A stretch of DNA of 64,000 nt from Poecilobothrus nobilitatus (lineage: Eukaryota > Arthropoda > Insecta > Diptera > Dolichopodidae). Of the stretch, positions 11,570 to 24,450 are shown piece after piece (the stretch's first letter is position 1; every line of letters begins with the position of its first letter). The translations under genes and the position numbers were made by a program. The DNA is taken from positions 209,022,093-209,086,092 of the forward strand of contig OX352773.1 in assembly GCA_947095535.1 (NCBI GenBank). Direction: 5' to 3'. The notes below the pieces were generated by a model. It did no database searches, was not told where the DNA came from, and worked only from the letters and a program-made list of their open reading frames with translations.

Positions 11570-12742
11570 AGTAACAGTAAGTCGATTTAACCGACTTATT
11601 TATACCCTGCACCTAAAAAATTCAAATTAAATTAAAAATCCATAAGTTATTTTAGTTAAGTATTTAATATAACTAAGCTAAAAAAATAAATGCTTTTACA
11701 ACCTTTGTACAAAATTTCAGATTTTTATCTTTATTAAATTCGAAAATAAGCTTCTTAGGTCTTGGGAAGTGTGTGAAGGCACGCGGACCACCACCCCAAT
11801 TCATCTCAAATTTTAGAGACATCAACAGGGTAGAATATTCTTATATCAAATTTTAAGTTTATATATTTATTAATTTCGAAGATATGCTTGGTTGGTCTTA
11901 GGAGTTGTGTGGCAAATACCCGAACAACCATTCTAATTCATCTTAAATTTTGGACAAATGAGGGATTCAGGAAACAACACCCTAGTACCAAATTTGAAGT
12001 TTCTACCTTTATTAATTTCGAAGATATGCTTGTTCTGTTTTGGGAGTTGTATGGGAGGTACCCGAACGACCACTTCAATTCATCTCAAATTTTAGGCAAA
12101 TCAGGGATTTAGGAAACAGCACCCTGGTATCAAATTTGAAGTTTCTATCTTTATTAATTTCGAAGATATACTTGTTCGGTTTTGGGAGTTGTATGGGAGT
12201 ACCCGAACAGCTCCTCCAATTGATCTCAAATTTTGGACAAATCAGGGATTCAGGACACAACACCCTAGTACCAAATTTGAAGTTTCTATCTTTATTGATT
12301 TCGAATATATGCTTGTTCGGTTTTGAGATTTGTATGGGAGGTACCCGAACAACCACCCCAATTCATCTCATATTTTAGACATATCAGGGATTCAGGAAAA
12401 CACACCCTCGTACAAAATTTTAAGTTTCTATCTTTATTAATTTCGAAGATATGCGTATTCGGTTTTGGGAGTTGTATGGGAAGTACTCGAACGCATGGTC
12501 CGATTTCGCCCATTTACAATCCCCGCAGTCATTGTTCACCTACAGTATAAATTTCATCAAGATAGCATCATTATTTTTTGAGTTATCGTGCGTACGGACG
12601 GACGGACATCGCTAAATCGACTCCTGAGGTGATCCTGATTCAGAATATATATACATGTCTATACCTAACTCGCTTCCTTTTGGTGGTTACAAACACTATA
12701 CCAAAGTTAATATACCCTATACTTAATGTGTAGGGTATAATA
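11570..12742 (+). mobile_element. DINE-1/Helentron-like element with central tandem array
   Basis: Bounded by TTATACCCTGCACC near the left and ATACCCTATAC...GTAGGGTATAATA at the right, which form subterminal inverted repeats. The 3' part has TGAGTTATCGTGCG, repeated GACG units, GACATCGC and a GAATATATATAC segment, then GTGGTTACAAAC. This order is familiar from DINE-1/INE-1-type (Helentron-associated) repeats in flies. The centre holds six tandem units of about 142 bp. The element sits inside an older repeat whose unbroken copy exists at 23485-24410. Family assignment is from memory of repeat structure. Confidence 0.6.
11690..12500 (+). repeat. Six-unit tandem array, about 142-bp period
   Basis: The core TTTATTAATTTCGAAGATAT recurs at about 11735 (diverged), 11871, 12013, 12155, 12296 and 12438, giving spacings of 136-142 bp. 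Each unit also carries a GGGAGTTGTATGGGA block and ATTCATCTCAAATTTT. Short open frames cross the units, but they exist in several frames and on both strands, so they follow from the repeat and are not evidence of a gene. Confidence 0.85.
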
Positions 12743-12747
12743 AATAC

Positions 12748-13165
12748 AGTGTTAAAGTCACTCGGATCAAAAAATTTTCTATGGCAAAGTTATTGTTTTT
12801 TGCTAGTGTAACAATTTTTCTTATAATATTTTTCGGTTACAAAATATTCGTAAAAAACTTAAAAATGACACTAGTAAACTACTTCTTCCGGTTGTCCGAT
12901 TTGCTACAAAAGCTTCTCATTCCAAATATTTCCATCAAAACTTTAAATATGAAATTTAAAAAAATTCCACTCAATCGTTTAGGCTGTACACGTGCTCCCA
13001 GCCATTCGCACATACACACACACACGCAGACAGACATCACGCGAAACATTTTTTTACAGCCTTCTCCGCACTGGAGTATTGCATATTTTCAAAATCTCGG
13101 GTACAAATTTTTAGTATGAAAACAATACCTATCTTATATATAATTGTATATTTGTATGGGGTCGG
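12748..13165 (+). repeat. Unclassified interspersed repeat, right part (split copy)
   Basis: Matches the reverse complement of 23485-23905: CGGATCAAAAAAT, TCTATGGCAAAGTT, TTGTCCGATTTGCT, a CA-rich block with CAGACAGACATCA, then TCTCGGGTACAAATTTTTAG and AAAACAATACCTA. A 112-codon open frame spans 12781-13119. The other copy is open for only 71 codons on the matching strand (23876-23661), with a different start and end. I see no domain and treat the frame as chance. Confidence 0.65.
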
Positions 13166-13169
13166 TAAA

Positions 13170-14095
13170 AATATATTGAACAATGTAAATTAAAGTTACC
13201 AATTCAGTAGAGAATTATTTTTATTTCAAAAGTATATCAAAACCTCTTTTTTTTTTTTTATTAAAATCCGTTTTGAAAGTTTTCAATCCAAAAATGAAAA
13301 ATATATCAAACCAATTTGAAGTTAAAAAGTATTTTTTTTAACTCTCAAAGTTAACACTTAACAGATTAAAATCTTTTTTATTTTTATTTTTATTTATTAT
13401 TATAAATTTTAAATGATATGATGGCTATATTGTAACTTTATTCCCAATGAACTGAAATAAAAAGGATTCCCTTTTATAAGTTTAAATTAACATCAAGTGA
13501 ACCGCATAAGAGTATTAAAATAGTTCTCTTTGTTTCTGATATTTCGAAAAAAAAAAATTAAAATAAAAGAAAATTGTTTTTTTAAATTACCATAGGAAAA
13601 TACCTGACTGTATGTTTCTTTTTTTTTTTTTTGTTTGTTTTTGTTTTTAAAACTTTTCAAATATTTGTTGTGCTAAATATTATTTTAAAAATTTTACAAA
13701 ATAAAAAGTTTTAACTTTCTATTTCGTAAAATTTTTATTTCTCGAAATATTAAACTTTAGTTTTTTTCTTTTTGTGAAAAGAAAATTTTCCAAGGAAAGG
13801 AAAATATTAAATTTTTACTAGATATTTTTTTTTTTTTTTTTTAAATTTGAATGAAGATATAGAAAATTCTCAAAAATTTTTATTTTAATATAATGCATAT
13901 GCTGGAAATAAAAGATACGCAAAAAGATATGTGTTTTTCAATTTTTACAGCTGTTATATTAATAGGAACGATAGGATCTGTAATTTAGATATTATTTCAA
14001 CAAATTTAATAAAAAAAAAAATTTAGGAAAAAAAACTCCAATAAGTATGCAATATTGAAAAACCAAAGAAAATGTTATTTAATTAATGAGAATGA
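13170..14095. other. AT-rich stretch without recognisable gene
   Basis: Mostly long A and T tracts with no supported feature. Confidence 0.45.
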
Positions 14096-14097
14096 GG

Positions 14098-14180
14098 ACA
14101 CCTCCGTGGCAAAGTGGTTAAGTTCCTACATGGAACATTATTAATCGAGGAGGTACGAGTTCAAATACTCAACTGAATGC
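14098..14180 (+). repeat. tRNA-like/SINE head remnant
   Basis: Contains a box A-like TGGCAAAGTGGTTAAG and, about 45 bp later, a box B-like GAGTTCAAATAC, the spacing expected of an internal RNA polymerase III promoter. It resembles the heads of the SINEs at 29.9, 35.1 and 43.0 kb. The cloverleaf arms do not pair well, so it is not a functional tRNA. Confidence 0.5.
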
Positions 14181-15785
14181 ATGTTTTTTAATTGAAAAAA
14201 AAACTGTATACACCCTTTGGCAGTATATACAGTGTAAATAAATAATAAACTACATAAACCAATAATAGCATTCAACAGACCTGCAATGTCCTTTAGTAGC
14301 AGATGGTTTAGTAATACATATTGTATTAATATTTGTCATACATGTAATATTAATATAAAATAAATAAATTAAAATGAATGATTTTACATTAGATGTTTTT
14401 TTGTTCAACAATTAAGATTTATTTCAAGCTCAAAAATCTATTTTTAAATACTAAATATAGTGTGTTAAAATATGTAATATAAAATTTTTTAAATTGTTCA
14501 TTCAATTTATATATAATATGTATGTATGTATATAACATTTTTATAAAATTATGAATTGCTTACATTTTATTTTCTTATTATTAAAGGTTTTCTCAAGCCC
14601 CATAATTTGTTTAGCAATACAGTTTTAAGATTTTGCCTTTAATATTACACAATTTTAACCTTTCTTCCAATATACACTTTTTATTTTGGTTTTTGCCTAT
14701 ATTTAAAATATTTTTTTTTACATTAGTTACATATTTATTTTATTTATATATTATTATATAACTATATTTTTATTTTATAAATCTTAAAAATAAATTGTAT
14801 TATCGAAAATTCATTTCTCTAATACCTTAAGAAAATCATTTTAAAATTTTAGACGTTAATAAACAAAATATGAAAATCATTTAAATAGAAAATCAAAGGA
14901 TACAATTTTAACTTTGATCACATCCTATGATAATACAGTGAAATTAAAGTTGAGTCAATTTTTAAAAAATCAATAACATATTTGTGTCCTTATTAGTGAC
15001 ATTTTTTTTTTTGTTTTGCTTGTATCGTCCCGAGGAGATTTTTGTTTTTTTTTTTTTTTCACATCCTGTTCTTATTTGAAATTAGAAGAGAAACAAAAAT
15101 TTTGAAAACATTTTTTAATTAAATGTAAAATATAACTAAAAAAAAAATTGGATTTTCTTTTAAAAGATAATAGTTTTATTTTATTATACGTTATTTTAAG
15201 TATATGTAATTATATATGTACATGTAATTATATTTTGTATATGTACATAATATACATAAATGCAATTAAGTATATCAATGTTTTTAAATAAATATTTTGA
15301 GATAAAAATAAATTAATTCTCGTTTTCTATCTCTAGAAAGAGATAAAAAAGTTTATGTTTTAAAGTATTTATTTTATTTTAAACATTAATTATTTAATTA
15401 AATTTCATTGAAATAAAAATATTTATAAACTGGAATTAAAGGATTTACGAAGTATTAAATGAATGTAGAGAAAGTGAGTAAACATTCGTTTTGTCTTCTA
15501 AATTTCAAAAGCGTACAATTTAAATTTAATGGAGTCCCAGTTAATGTAAGAACAAATTTAATGATTACCTCAATGTCTTTGTTTAATAATTGTCCGATAT
15601 ACAGCTTAGTACAAGCATCAGTTAGTTCAACATTTTGAGAATTATCCCTTACTGATTTAGTTAACATTTACTAGATTGTTAGTAAATAAAGACTAAACTA
15701 CTTATCAAACTACTTTTTTATTAGTGTTAGTGAAGTTAAATGATGGTTAGAAATTAAAAATCTAATAAACAAAAATATTTTTTCT
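14181..15785. other. AT-rich stretch without recognisable gene
   Basis: TA/GTA-rich patches lie near 14510-14530 and 15205-15250. A 70-codon open frame on the minus strand (15667-15455) has no recognisable domain and lies just beyond the LINE fragment, so it may be untranslated LINE tail or chance. Confidence 0.4.
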
Positions 15786-16390
15786 ATTTATTTAATTGCA
15801 TCGGTTAAATTGCATTGCGAGATTAATAATGTAGACTATACGGATGTTAACGCATAGTGTTAATTTGTGAACGCTGGCATATGGCAATTTATACATTGAG
15901 TTGATCTTTCTTAAAATACGCGATTTCGGCTCAAATTTGCGGTACGATATAAAGTGATGTGAAATATTGAAAAGCTCGACTGATCTCAAATTTTTTTGGA
16001 ATTTCCCTATAGGTACCTTATTTGTTCGCAAATAAAAGGGGAGTAAAACTGACCGTGACTTACTGTATAAATATGATATTAGTCACCAAACGACATAACT
16101 AAAGGGAATTCAAGTTTTTCAAAGAAATTCTAGTCTCATACGGTGAAAGATGTATTGGATCTGCCTTACTTGCGACTGTATTTTTCAGATGAATTGCATA
16201 AAGCAAAACGAAGAAATATTTTTTGGATTGATTCAATACGTAACATTTCTACATCACGATAGAAAAACCACACTTACGACTTGAATATTCATTAAATATA
16301 GGTCTTACATAGGTAATGAAGAGATGTTTCGTAATATAGTGATCAGAGAACTATTTTAACCAACCCATAAACAAATATAGGTTTAAGTTA
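15785..16390 (-). pseudogene. LINE reverse-transcriptase C-terminal fragment
   Basis: On the minus strand the sequence gives YVRPIFNEYSS (near 16305-16270), then after a frameshift DVEMLRIESIQKIFLRFAL, and near 15990-15930 the segment NLRSVELFNISHHFISY. These are hallmark phrases of the region after the catalytic palm in jockey/CR1/I-type LINEs: YVRPILEY, a RIESIQKxFLRFAL helix, and NLRSxELFNxxHHRTNYG. Stops and frameshifts separate the pieces. The preserved order argues for one decayed element. Sequence above 16390 gives no further RT motifs, so the fragment is 5' truncated. It cannot be functional. Confidence 0.7.
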
Positions 16391-16399
16391 GGATTATTA

Positions 16400-19300
16400 G
16401 TTATGAAATTATAATGAATCTTGAAGTTTAAATAATTATCATGTATATTAGACCCATTTTAACCCAAAATTTAAATTAATTTAATTTAATCCCAATATTA
16501 ATCCCAAAGGTAGGTTGAATTAATTTAGAACCATCTAAAAAACATACTCAAAATAATAGGGTGTGGTTGATTTCTGTTTTATTAATAATGGTAGACCTAA
16601 TAGACGTCAATTGATAATAATGAAACTTCTCTAAATTTCTTAATATTAAATATAAAACAAATGGCAAGCTTTCTTTTATTTTCCAAAGTAAATCATTATT
16701 TTGTTAAATTTTCAAACAAATTACTAAATTCTTAAATCCTGAACTGCTTAAAATCTGTAACAAAATTTTATAAGAAAACGTACTATGAATGTAAATTATT
16801 TTTAAAAAAACAACTATTCGATGTAAAATTAATTTCCTAAGGATATAATACATCAAATAAATAAACATTGTTAATTGCATTGCAAACATATTTACATATT
16901 TAACACACACACACATACTTATATGATTAAAAAGAAAATGCATATCTATAAAGCACAAATTTTTAGAAATGGTACAATAATTTCGTATTCTAAACAGAAT
17001 TAAATTGATTCTTTCTTAAATATGAATTTATTTCAACATAGTTTTCTTTTCTTAAAATTTTCTGGTTTCTGAGAAACCAGAAAAATTGTAATTTAAAAGA
17101 AAGCAATATTTGATTTTCTTTTTAGATCAGTTTAAATAAAAAAAAATATTTATAAGTTTTCTGTTTCCTACTACGAGTTTATTATAGGATTCTTTTTATT
17201 TGTTTAAAAACAAAAAAAAAAAAAAATTGATAAAACACTAAATTAAATAGAAAATTAATATTACAAAAATCTTCAATTATTTTGTAACTATTAGCCTTAA
17301 AATCTCCTATTTAGCGTAAAATTACCAATAGAAAATAGAGCGCAAAGCTTTAGCAGATTACTTAGAAGCCATGATATAACAAGTAATTCAGAAATTATTA
17401 TTAAATAAATTTAATTTATAACTATATTTTTTTATATATTGTCACTAAAACCAACTAATTTTATTTGAAGTTATTTTCGAAATCCAATTTTTTTTTTAAA
17501 TAAAAAAATAAAAGCTGTGTCCTTTTGCTTCGGTTCAAGAGGTCTAGATTAGCCGTTTAATATGAATATATATAAACAACTCAAAGCCCACATAATTATG
17601 TATATGGGTTTTATCTAGGATTAAAAATTTTAGTAATACAATACGTTACAAGTGGCGCTTTCGTAGTTTTTTTCTTTTAAATGTTGGTAGTTATGGTTAC
17701 TAAATAGTGATCGGATAAATCGGATCGGACTTTTTATATTTATTATTATTTTTGAAAAAGCATCTGAAATGTCAGAAATCAGAATGTTATTTTTTATATG
17801 TTAATAGGGTTGGCTTGGCGAATTTAAAAAAATTATCCAAATCATTAATCCGCCGAACCATTCCTTTGAATTTTAAAAAATTATGACCTTGAACCGAAAA
17901 AATAAAATCAATAATGGCACACATATATTAATGGCCCACATTTGAAATGAAACAAGGCACCTCTAAAATATTTTTTTAAATATTTCTTTTATAATATTAA
18001 AAATGAATTTATATTATATCTATTTATAAAATTAATATTAGATTTATTTAATTTAAAATAAGATAATAAACATTATCAACAATAATATGTGTAACTTTTT
18101 AAACTTTGAATAACATAAAAGACGATCCTATACATTTTCCTTAATGTATAACTAATAATGACCCAAAAAAATTGTAAAAAAAAAACAAAATCTATTAAAA
18201 ATAATTTCTTAATTCTTTTTCAATTATGAAAACAGTAATGAACTCTCATAAAGGTTATAATAACATTTATAAGAAGACATAATTATTTTTAATATAATTA
18301 AAATAATGAAATTTTCACCTTTAATATTTAAAAAAAAAAAAAAATTTTTTGTATTTTTTAAATATCCGCCCTAACAATTCTAACATTGAATCATTTATTT
18401 CTTTTTTTATACTTTAATTAAAAAAAATTATTAAAAGGTTTCTTTTCTTTTGTACAAAAATAATTGGATTATTTATTATACTGTACATATTTATAAAATA
18501 TTTGATGTATATGTATATGTATATCTATATATATATATATATATTTATATGTTTGTAATTTATATTAATAATATTCTTTAAATAAAATTAAATCAAATAA
18601 ACAGATTTTATTTAAAATTTGTTATATAAAAATATATATATATATGTATGTATATAAATAAACGTAGAACAAAATGAAGAATAAATTGAATTTAAAGTTT
18701 TATTTTGAAATTTAAAATTATTTATTTTATTATTTTGTTATTTATGTCTTGTAAAAGTGCAAATTTTTGCAGCCTAGCATATTTCAACATTTTGACAGAT
18801 AATCTGCACAATTTGTTGCTGTTTTCATGTATAAAAAGCTGCAAAATTTTTTAGATTTGTTTCTTATTTTTCAAATTTAGATTCCTAGATATTTTTATAT
18901 AATTTTTTTCTTTTTATATATCTAAATTTCATATATTTATGTAAACAAAACAAATAAAAGTGAGACACTGACACCTTTTATCCGATTTTTGACAGTTAAA
19001 TAAAAAGTCAAAAGTATACAGCAAATATTTGAAACAAAAATTTTACTATAGGATCGTTCATCAGATGGTACAAAAATGTATAATTTTTTTATAACCTATA
19101 AGCAAATATTTGACCCTATTAAAATATTACAAATAACATATTATACGATTATGCAATATTACTAAATCATCGGCTATACTAAGATCATTATCTCGAAAAT
19201 AGTAAAAGATATTATGTTATCAAATGTGATACTACAAATGTACGTTAAAAACTTGAGAAATTTAAAAATTGAATAAAATTTTGTTAGTAATAGCAGTTTT

Positions 19301-19450
19301 TTATGAAAAAATCACAGTTATACGAAAAAACAACAAAATTTTTCTATTTTGAAAAACTTATAACTTTACAACTATAAGATAACGAAAATTTATATGAAAA
19401 CTGATAATATTGCTTACTTAAATATATTAAATCTTATCAAATATCAACTT
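16400..19450. other. AT-rich stretch without recognisable gene
   Basis: Poly-A/T tracts and a TA/GTATA microsatellite at about 18510-18550. A short (ACAC)n run lies at 16903-16914. An imperfect palindrome around 17585-17615 pairs AAAGCCCA with TGGGTTTT. No gene is supported. Confidence 0.4.
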
Positions 19451-19452
19451 CC

Positions 19453-19530
19453 TATACCTGTAGTGATTAAAACATTGGCTTATCATTTGAAAGGTTTCGG
19501 GTTCAAATGCCGCCTGGGTCATATTCATTA
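19453..19530 (+). repeat. tRNA-like/SINE head remnant
   Basis: Shows TAGTGATTAAAACATTGG (box A-like) and GGGTTCAAATGCCGCC (box B-like) at tRNA-like spacing. The box B is good, the arms are not. Probably the head of a decayed tRNA-derived SINE. Confidence 0.45.
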
Positions 19531-22500
19531 ATAAAAAATAATATAAATTTTTCTTATACATATTATAGAATTTATAACCATATCATATAATTAATATCAT
19601 ATTTTAATATACTTATAATAAAATAAAAGTAAAATAATTCTTGCATAAGACAATAGATGACGCAGAAATAAAAAAAAAATAAGAAAATAAGAAAGAAATA
19701 AATATTTGCGTTTCATAGTCTTGTATATTGAGTATATTGAGTAAAACTGTATAACCATAGCCGAGTTATAAACGATTTAGTGGAACTAACAATTTCTGAA
19801 ACTGAAGCATAGTTAATTATGAGTTAGTGGATTTCATATGCCTCATATAGAAATCGAGAGCAGAAAAAAATTCAGTATTCTATGTAATACATGGAAAATT
19901 ATATGATTTTCTTTTTAAAAATATATACCAAAAAATCTTAATACTATATAAATAGATAGCTTCCCCCATAAAATGTATTCTTTATTTCGACATCCCCTAT
20001 ATCATTTCGTCTTTTCTATGTAAAATTTGAATAACTTGTATATTTGATGCAATTCGAACAATATTTTTAAAAATTAAAACAGTATTCTAATGAGTACTCA
20101 ACTAATCAACCAAGATTCAAAATTATGCAATTATTTAAATAAAATTAATTAACATCCTGTATCCTAAATATTTTCTTTATTCTAAATTAAAAATTGTAAT
20201 AATTTTGATTTAAATTTGTCTGATACGCGTCTGATATTGCATATACCCATCATAATTTCAGCGATCATAATTCGCATTGATTGCTCATTAAGTGTTATAT
20301 ATTATTATACTCATAAATCTTTAAATTATTTAAAAATTGCATATACGAATAAAATTGGATTTAAATGTTCCTTTAATTAAAATATTATTAAAATACAACA
20401 CAACATAATTTTAAATTTATTTATCAAATTTTATCAAACTTTTAGTTTCATTTATTAACAGACTAGAACCTGTAAATGATAATACAATTAATTAGAGAAT
20501 GTTAGAATCTTCACTAAATAAATGCTTAATGAATGTCCTTGTAAAGCATTTAAAGTAGTCGATGTCTGATATAAAAAAAATAATTCCTTTTGAAGAAAAT
20601 TTCAAAATTTCAGTCAATGAAAAATTGTTTAAAAAATAAGTTTTTATTTACTGGTGACTTAAAGCAAGCCTTAATCAAAATCAAACCAAACCTTAAAAAC
20701 CACTAATTCTATAGCATAAAGGCAATTTTAAAACTTTTTTTTTCTGCACATTCGTTATTTGGAGTAAAAGATTAAAATCATTTAATGTTTTAAAAATTTT
20801 ACTTCATTAACTTACAAAATTACGCTTAATATTAAAATGGAAACTACACACCTGTTCCTCAACACAAGTCTTTTTTAAATTTTCGCAATATACAATATTT
20901 CACAGAAAATTTACATGGGACTTTTATAAAGATTCATCACATGACTTTAGATATCTTTCAGAAAACTTAGAATAAAATCGGTCGTGACTCATTTTCGAAG
21001 CTTTAGCCTGAAAATTTAGTTAACGTGATTTTGATACAAATTTATTAATATTATGTTATTACATATATAATTAATTTAAAAAAAAAATAATTATATACGT
21101 TAATATTTAACTTAAAATACACAAATATTATAATTTGAAATTTTAACCTAGAACAATAAATTTTAGCTAATCTCAAAAAAATAATCCTATTATAATTTTA
21201 ATATTTAATCCTAATTATTTTTATTATTATGCTTATGATTATTATTGTTTTAATCCTTTTTACAAATGCCACTATAAAAAATCACTATAAAATACAATTT
21301 GTGTTATTAAACCACAATATTAAATTTCATTAATTGAATTTTATAATTAGGACAAATTTCATAAAAATTTTAAATAAGATTTAAAGGACTTAAAAAAATA
21401 ACGAAATCCTATTGAGAATAATTAAATAATTATTTAATAAAAACAAAAAAATTTTAAATTAATTTTTCAAATTTCGCCACTTTTATATTGCCATGTTTTA
21501 TTGATTGAATTTATACAAAATATGTAATTTTTCCAAGTTGATTTCATCCTTCATTAAGTTGGGATTAAGTTCTTTTCTCAAGTTTTTATTTATTTTTTTT
21601 TTGTGAAATAAAAAAATTAACTAGAACTAAAAATAAAAATTTAAATCATCGTCTTTTGCTCAAAAATTGAATTATAAAAAAAAAAAAACAAAAATTTAAT
21701 TGAAAATTTTTTTTACTTAAAAAATCAGAATTTTAATTGATTCTCATCTTCTGTGTATTAATAAATCCTGGTTCATTCCTTTCAACTACTTTTTTCTTTT
21801 ATTTTTCTTTTTTTTTTTTTTTTAATTGATTAAAATTTTAATATGAACTGACATTTATCACATAATATAAATATAAATTTATATATAATGCTAGTTAAAA
21901 ATATATGAGAAATTATCAAAATTTTTCGTACCAGTAATAAATCTTATCATATTTTTAATTTTTCTCTTTTTGTTTTTTTTTTTCTTAAATACTCGCTTTC
22001 TTTATTAAACTTTTCTTCATTGAAAATTATTTTTTTTTTTTAAGGATTTTGCCTTAGGACTTCCTTACAAAATAATATTGATCTAAATTGGTATTAAAAT
22101 AGGTGCATAATATGATATACTGTTAAATAAATATATATACTTGTATGTTGTATATAGATATATTAATAATATATGTATATATATTGTATAGATATATGAA
22201 GATAAATATAAAACAATAATGAAATGAAAATATAAGGAGAAATTATCCTTATAAATATGTTTTTCCTGCCTTTTTTTTTTTATTGTTGTGTTAAATCTTC
22301 TGTGATTTTTTTTTTTTTTTCTTTGTTTCTGTCTTTACTTCTGTTCGGGTAATCCATTCTGCAAATGAAAATTTTCATTTTAACTGCAATTTTAATTTTT
22401 ATGAAATTTATGTACAGTAACTGCAATTTTTTTTTTCATTTGAAAGGTATCCCTTTTTAGTACAATGCGGTTGATCCAATTTGAAAAAAATATATGGTTA

Positions 22501-23480
22501 TAAATAGCCCAATGTAGGTTTTATTTAATACAAGTTATATTCTCGATTAGAACTAACAAAATTTTTATTTAAGTTCCTTAAAGCTTTTAAATCGATCTCT
22601 GATGACAACAGATAATTTTCCAATAATACTCGAATTTTCTTTTTCTAATTTTTTAAAATTATTGAACTTTTCTGAAATATTTTTCGTTTAAATTCTTTTT
22701 TATTTATTTCCAAATTGAAATGATGATCGTCCATTAAATTTTTTTCACTTTAACTTTATACAGGATTTTTCAATTGAAAATATTAATTTTTAGATTATCA
22801 TTTTTGTTTTGTTTTTTAACAAAAAAGCACTCTTAATGTCCCAAGAGCTGATAACGAATTGAAAAGAAATTGTTGTGAAAATAAAGACAAAAATAGAAAG
22901 ACACAAAAAATGAAAATATGAAAAAAATAAAGAATAATGAAAGAAAAAAAAACACATTTAACAATTTCATAAAATGAATTAGTTCGCTTTTATGTTATTT
23001 TTGATCAAAATGTTCCAACAAATTTCAATTTTCCTGATACACCATATATTTTTAAAGACTTTTATTAACTTTTTAAATAAAAACTGAAAAAAAAAAAACG
23101 GAAAATAAAAAATTTTTTCAGATTTTCAGAATTTTTTTTTAAAAATAAACACATAATAAAAGATTTTTTAATTTTTTGTCGAAAGTGAAACTTAAAAGTT
23201 GTATGGAAGCAATTATTAGTATTTTTTTTTTTCAAAGTAGATCATTTTTTTCAATTTATCCAAGATTTCGTTATTGTTAAAAATAAATCGAGATAAAAAT
23301 AAAGTTCTTTAATATAGTGAGAAGGAATGGTAATCTAAAAAATCATAAGAGTATATTACATAAAAGATGATTTTCAATGATCACAGTTGAAGAATAAAAT
23401 ATAATTTAAATAAAATTCGTTTGAGTTAAAGTTAAAGTAAAAATTTGTAGGAAAGTAACACTATTTTACTTTTATACTGA
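19531..23480. other. Long AT-rich stretch without recognisable gene
   Basis: Homopolymers and TA/GTATA patches (for example about 22125-22200). One acceptor-like site with a short downstream frame near 22335-22358 (minus strand) is discussed as a weak candidate only. No repeat edge was identified. Confidence 0.4.
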
Positions 23481-23484
23481 CAGC

Positions 23485-24415
23485 ATACATTAATGTATAA
23501 GGTAGGTATTGTTTTCATACTAAAAATTTGTACCCGAGATTTTCGCAAAAATGCACTACTCCGGTGTGGAGAAGGCTATAAAAAAATTTTCAGCATGATG
23601 TCCGTCTGTGTGTGGGTGTATGTGTGCGTGTTTGGGTATGTCTGTGGGCACGTGTACAGGTTAAACGACTGAGCGGAATTTTTCATATTTACGGTTTTGA
23701 CGTAAATATCTCGGATTGATAAGCTTTTGGAGCAAATCGGATAACCGCAAGTGGTAGTTTACTAGTGTACTTTTTAAGTTTTTTACGAATATTTCGTAAC
23801 AGAAAAATTTTGTGAGAAAAATTATTAAGAAAAAGTTGTTACACAAGTAAAGAGGAACAACTTTGCCATAGAACATTTTTTGATCCGACTAACTTTAACT
23901 TTTATTTAATTTTGTTTTGTAAGTCCAAATTTCATACGTCACTCCATATGAATTTATATGAACAATTTTTTTTTGTTTTTTTTTTATATCTCTAAAAATT
24001 TTTATACATACATATGTATGTACTTATATCTATGCCAATGCATATTATTCATTTGTTGATGGCATAAAATTAAAACGGTAAAATTTTTGTTAGCAGATTT
24101 AATATTAATCTTATGCTTGTTTTGTATTTGTTTACAGTTTTTATTATTTTCTACTTTTAATATTATTTTTTGAATGAAAAAAAAATCATGTATCTACATT
24201 ACAATAATAATAATAATAAATGGATGTATGAATGAATGTAGATATATTTTTACGATTTCATTGCTTATAATTATTGTTATTGAATAAAACAAAATGTTAT
24301 TAAATTATTAAAAGTTATTTTGCTTTTATATAAATTATTATGTAAAAAATCTATAAATTTTGGCATTGTACTTTTTGTGTAGTGGCGGTCGGTCCTGTGG
24401 TGGAGACAGCTAATT
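23485..24415 (-). repeat. Unclassified interspersed repeat, uninterrupted copy
   Basis: Reverse-complement match to the split copy at 11175-11565 plus 12748-13165. On the minus strand it starts near GTCTCCACCACAGGACCGAC and ends near AAAACAATACCTACC. It includes a CA-rich tract with CAGACGGACATCA. It shows what the repeat looks like without the DINE-like insertion. The type of element is not recognised. Confidence 0.65.
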
Positions 24416-24450
24416 TTTTTTTAACGAATTGGAGTGTTTTTAACCCTAAA

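Noticed and set aside
12040..12550. Overlapping 73-112-codon frames on both strands with a repeated peptide pattern
   Set aside because: They arise from the 142-bp tandem array, are open on both strands and in several frames, and show no domain.
12781..13119. 112-codon frame with a hydrophobic N-terminus
   Set aside because: It lies inside an interspersed repeat. The second copy at 23661-23876 (minus) keeps only part of it with different ends, so conservation of a protein is not supported.
14098..14180. A functional tRNA gene
   Set aside because: Box A and box B are present, but acceptor and anticodon stems do not pair and the head resembles the SINE family.
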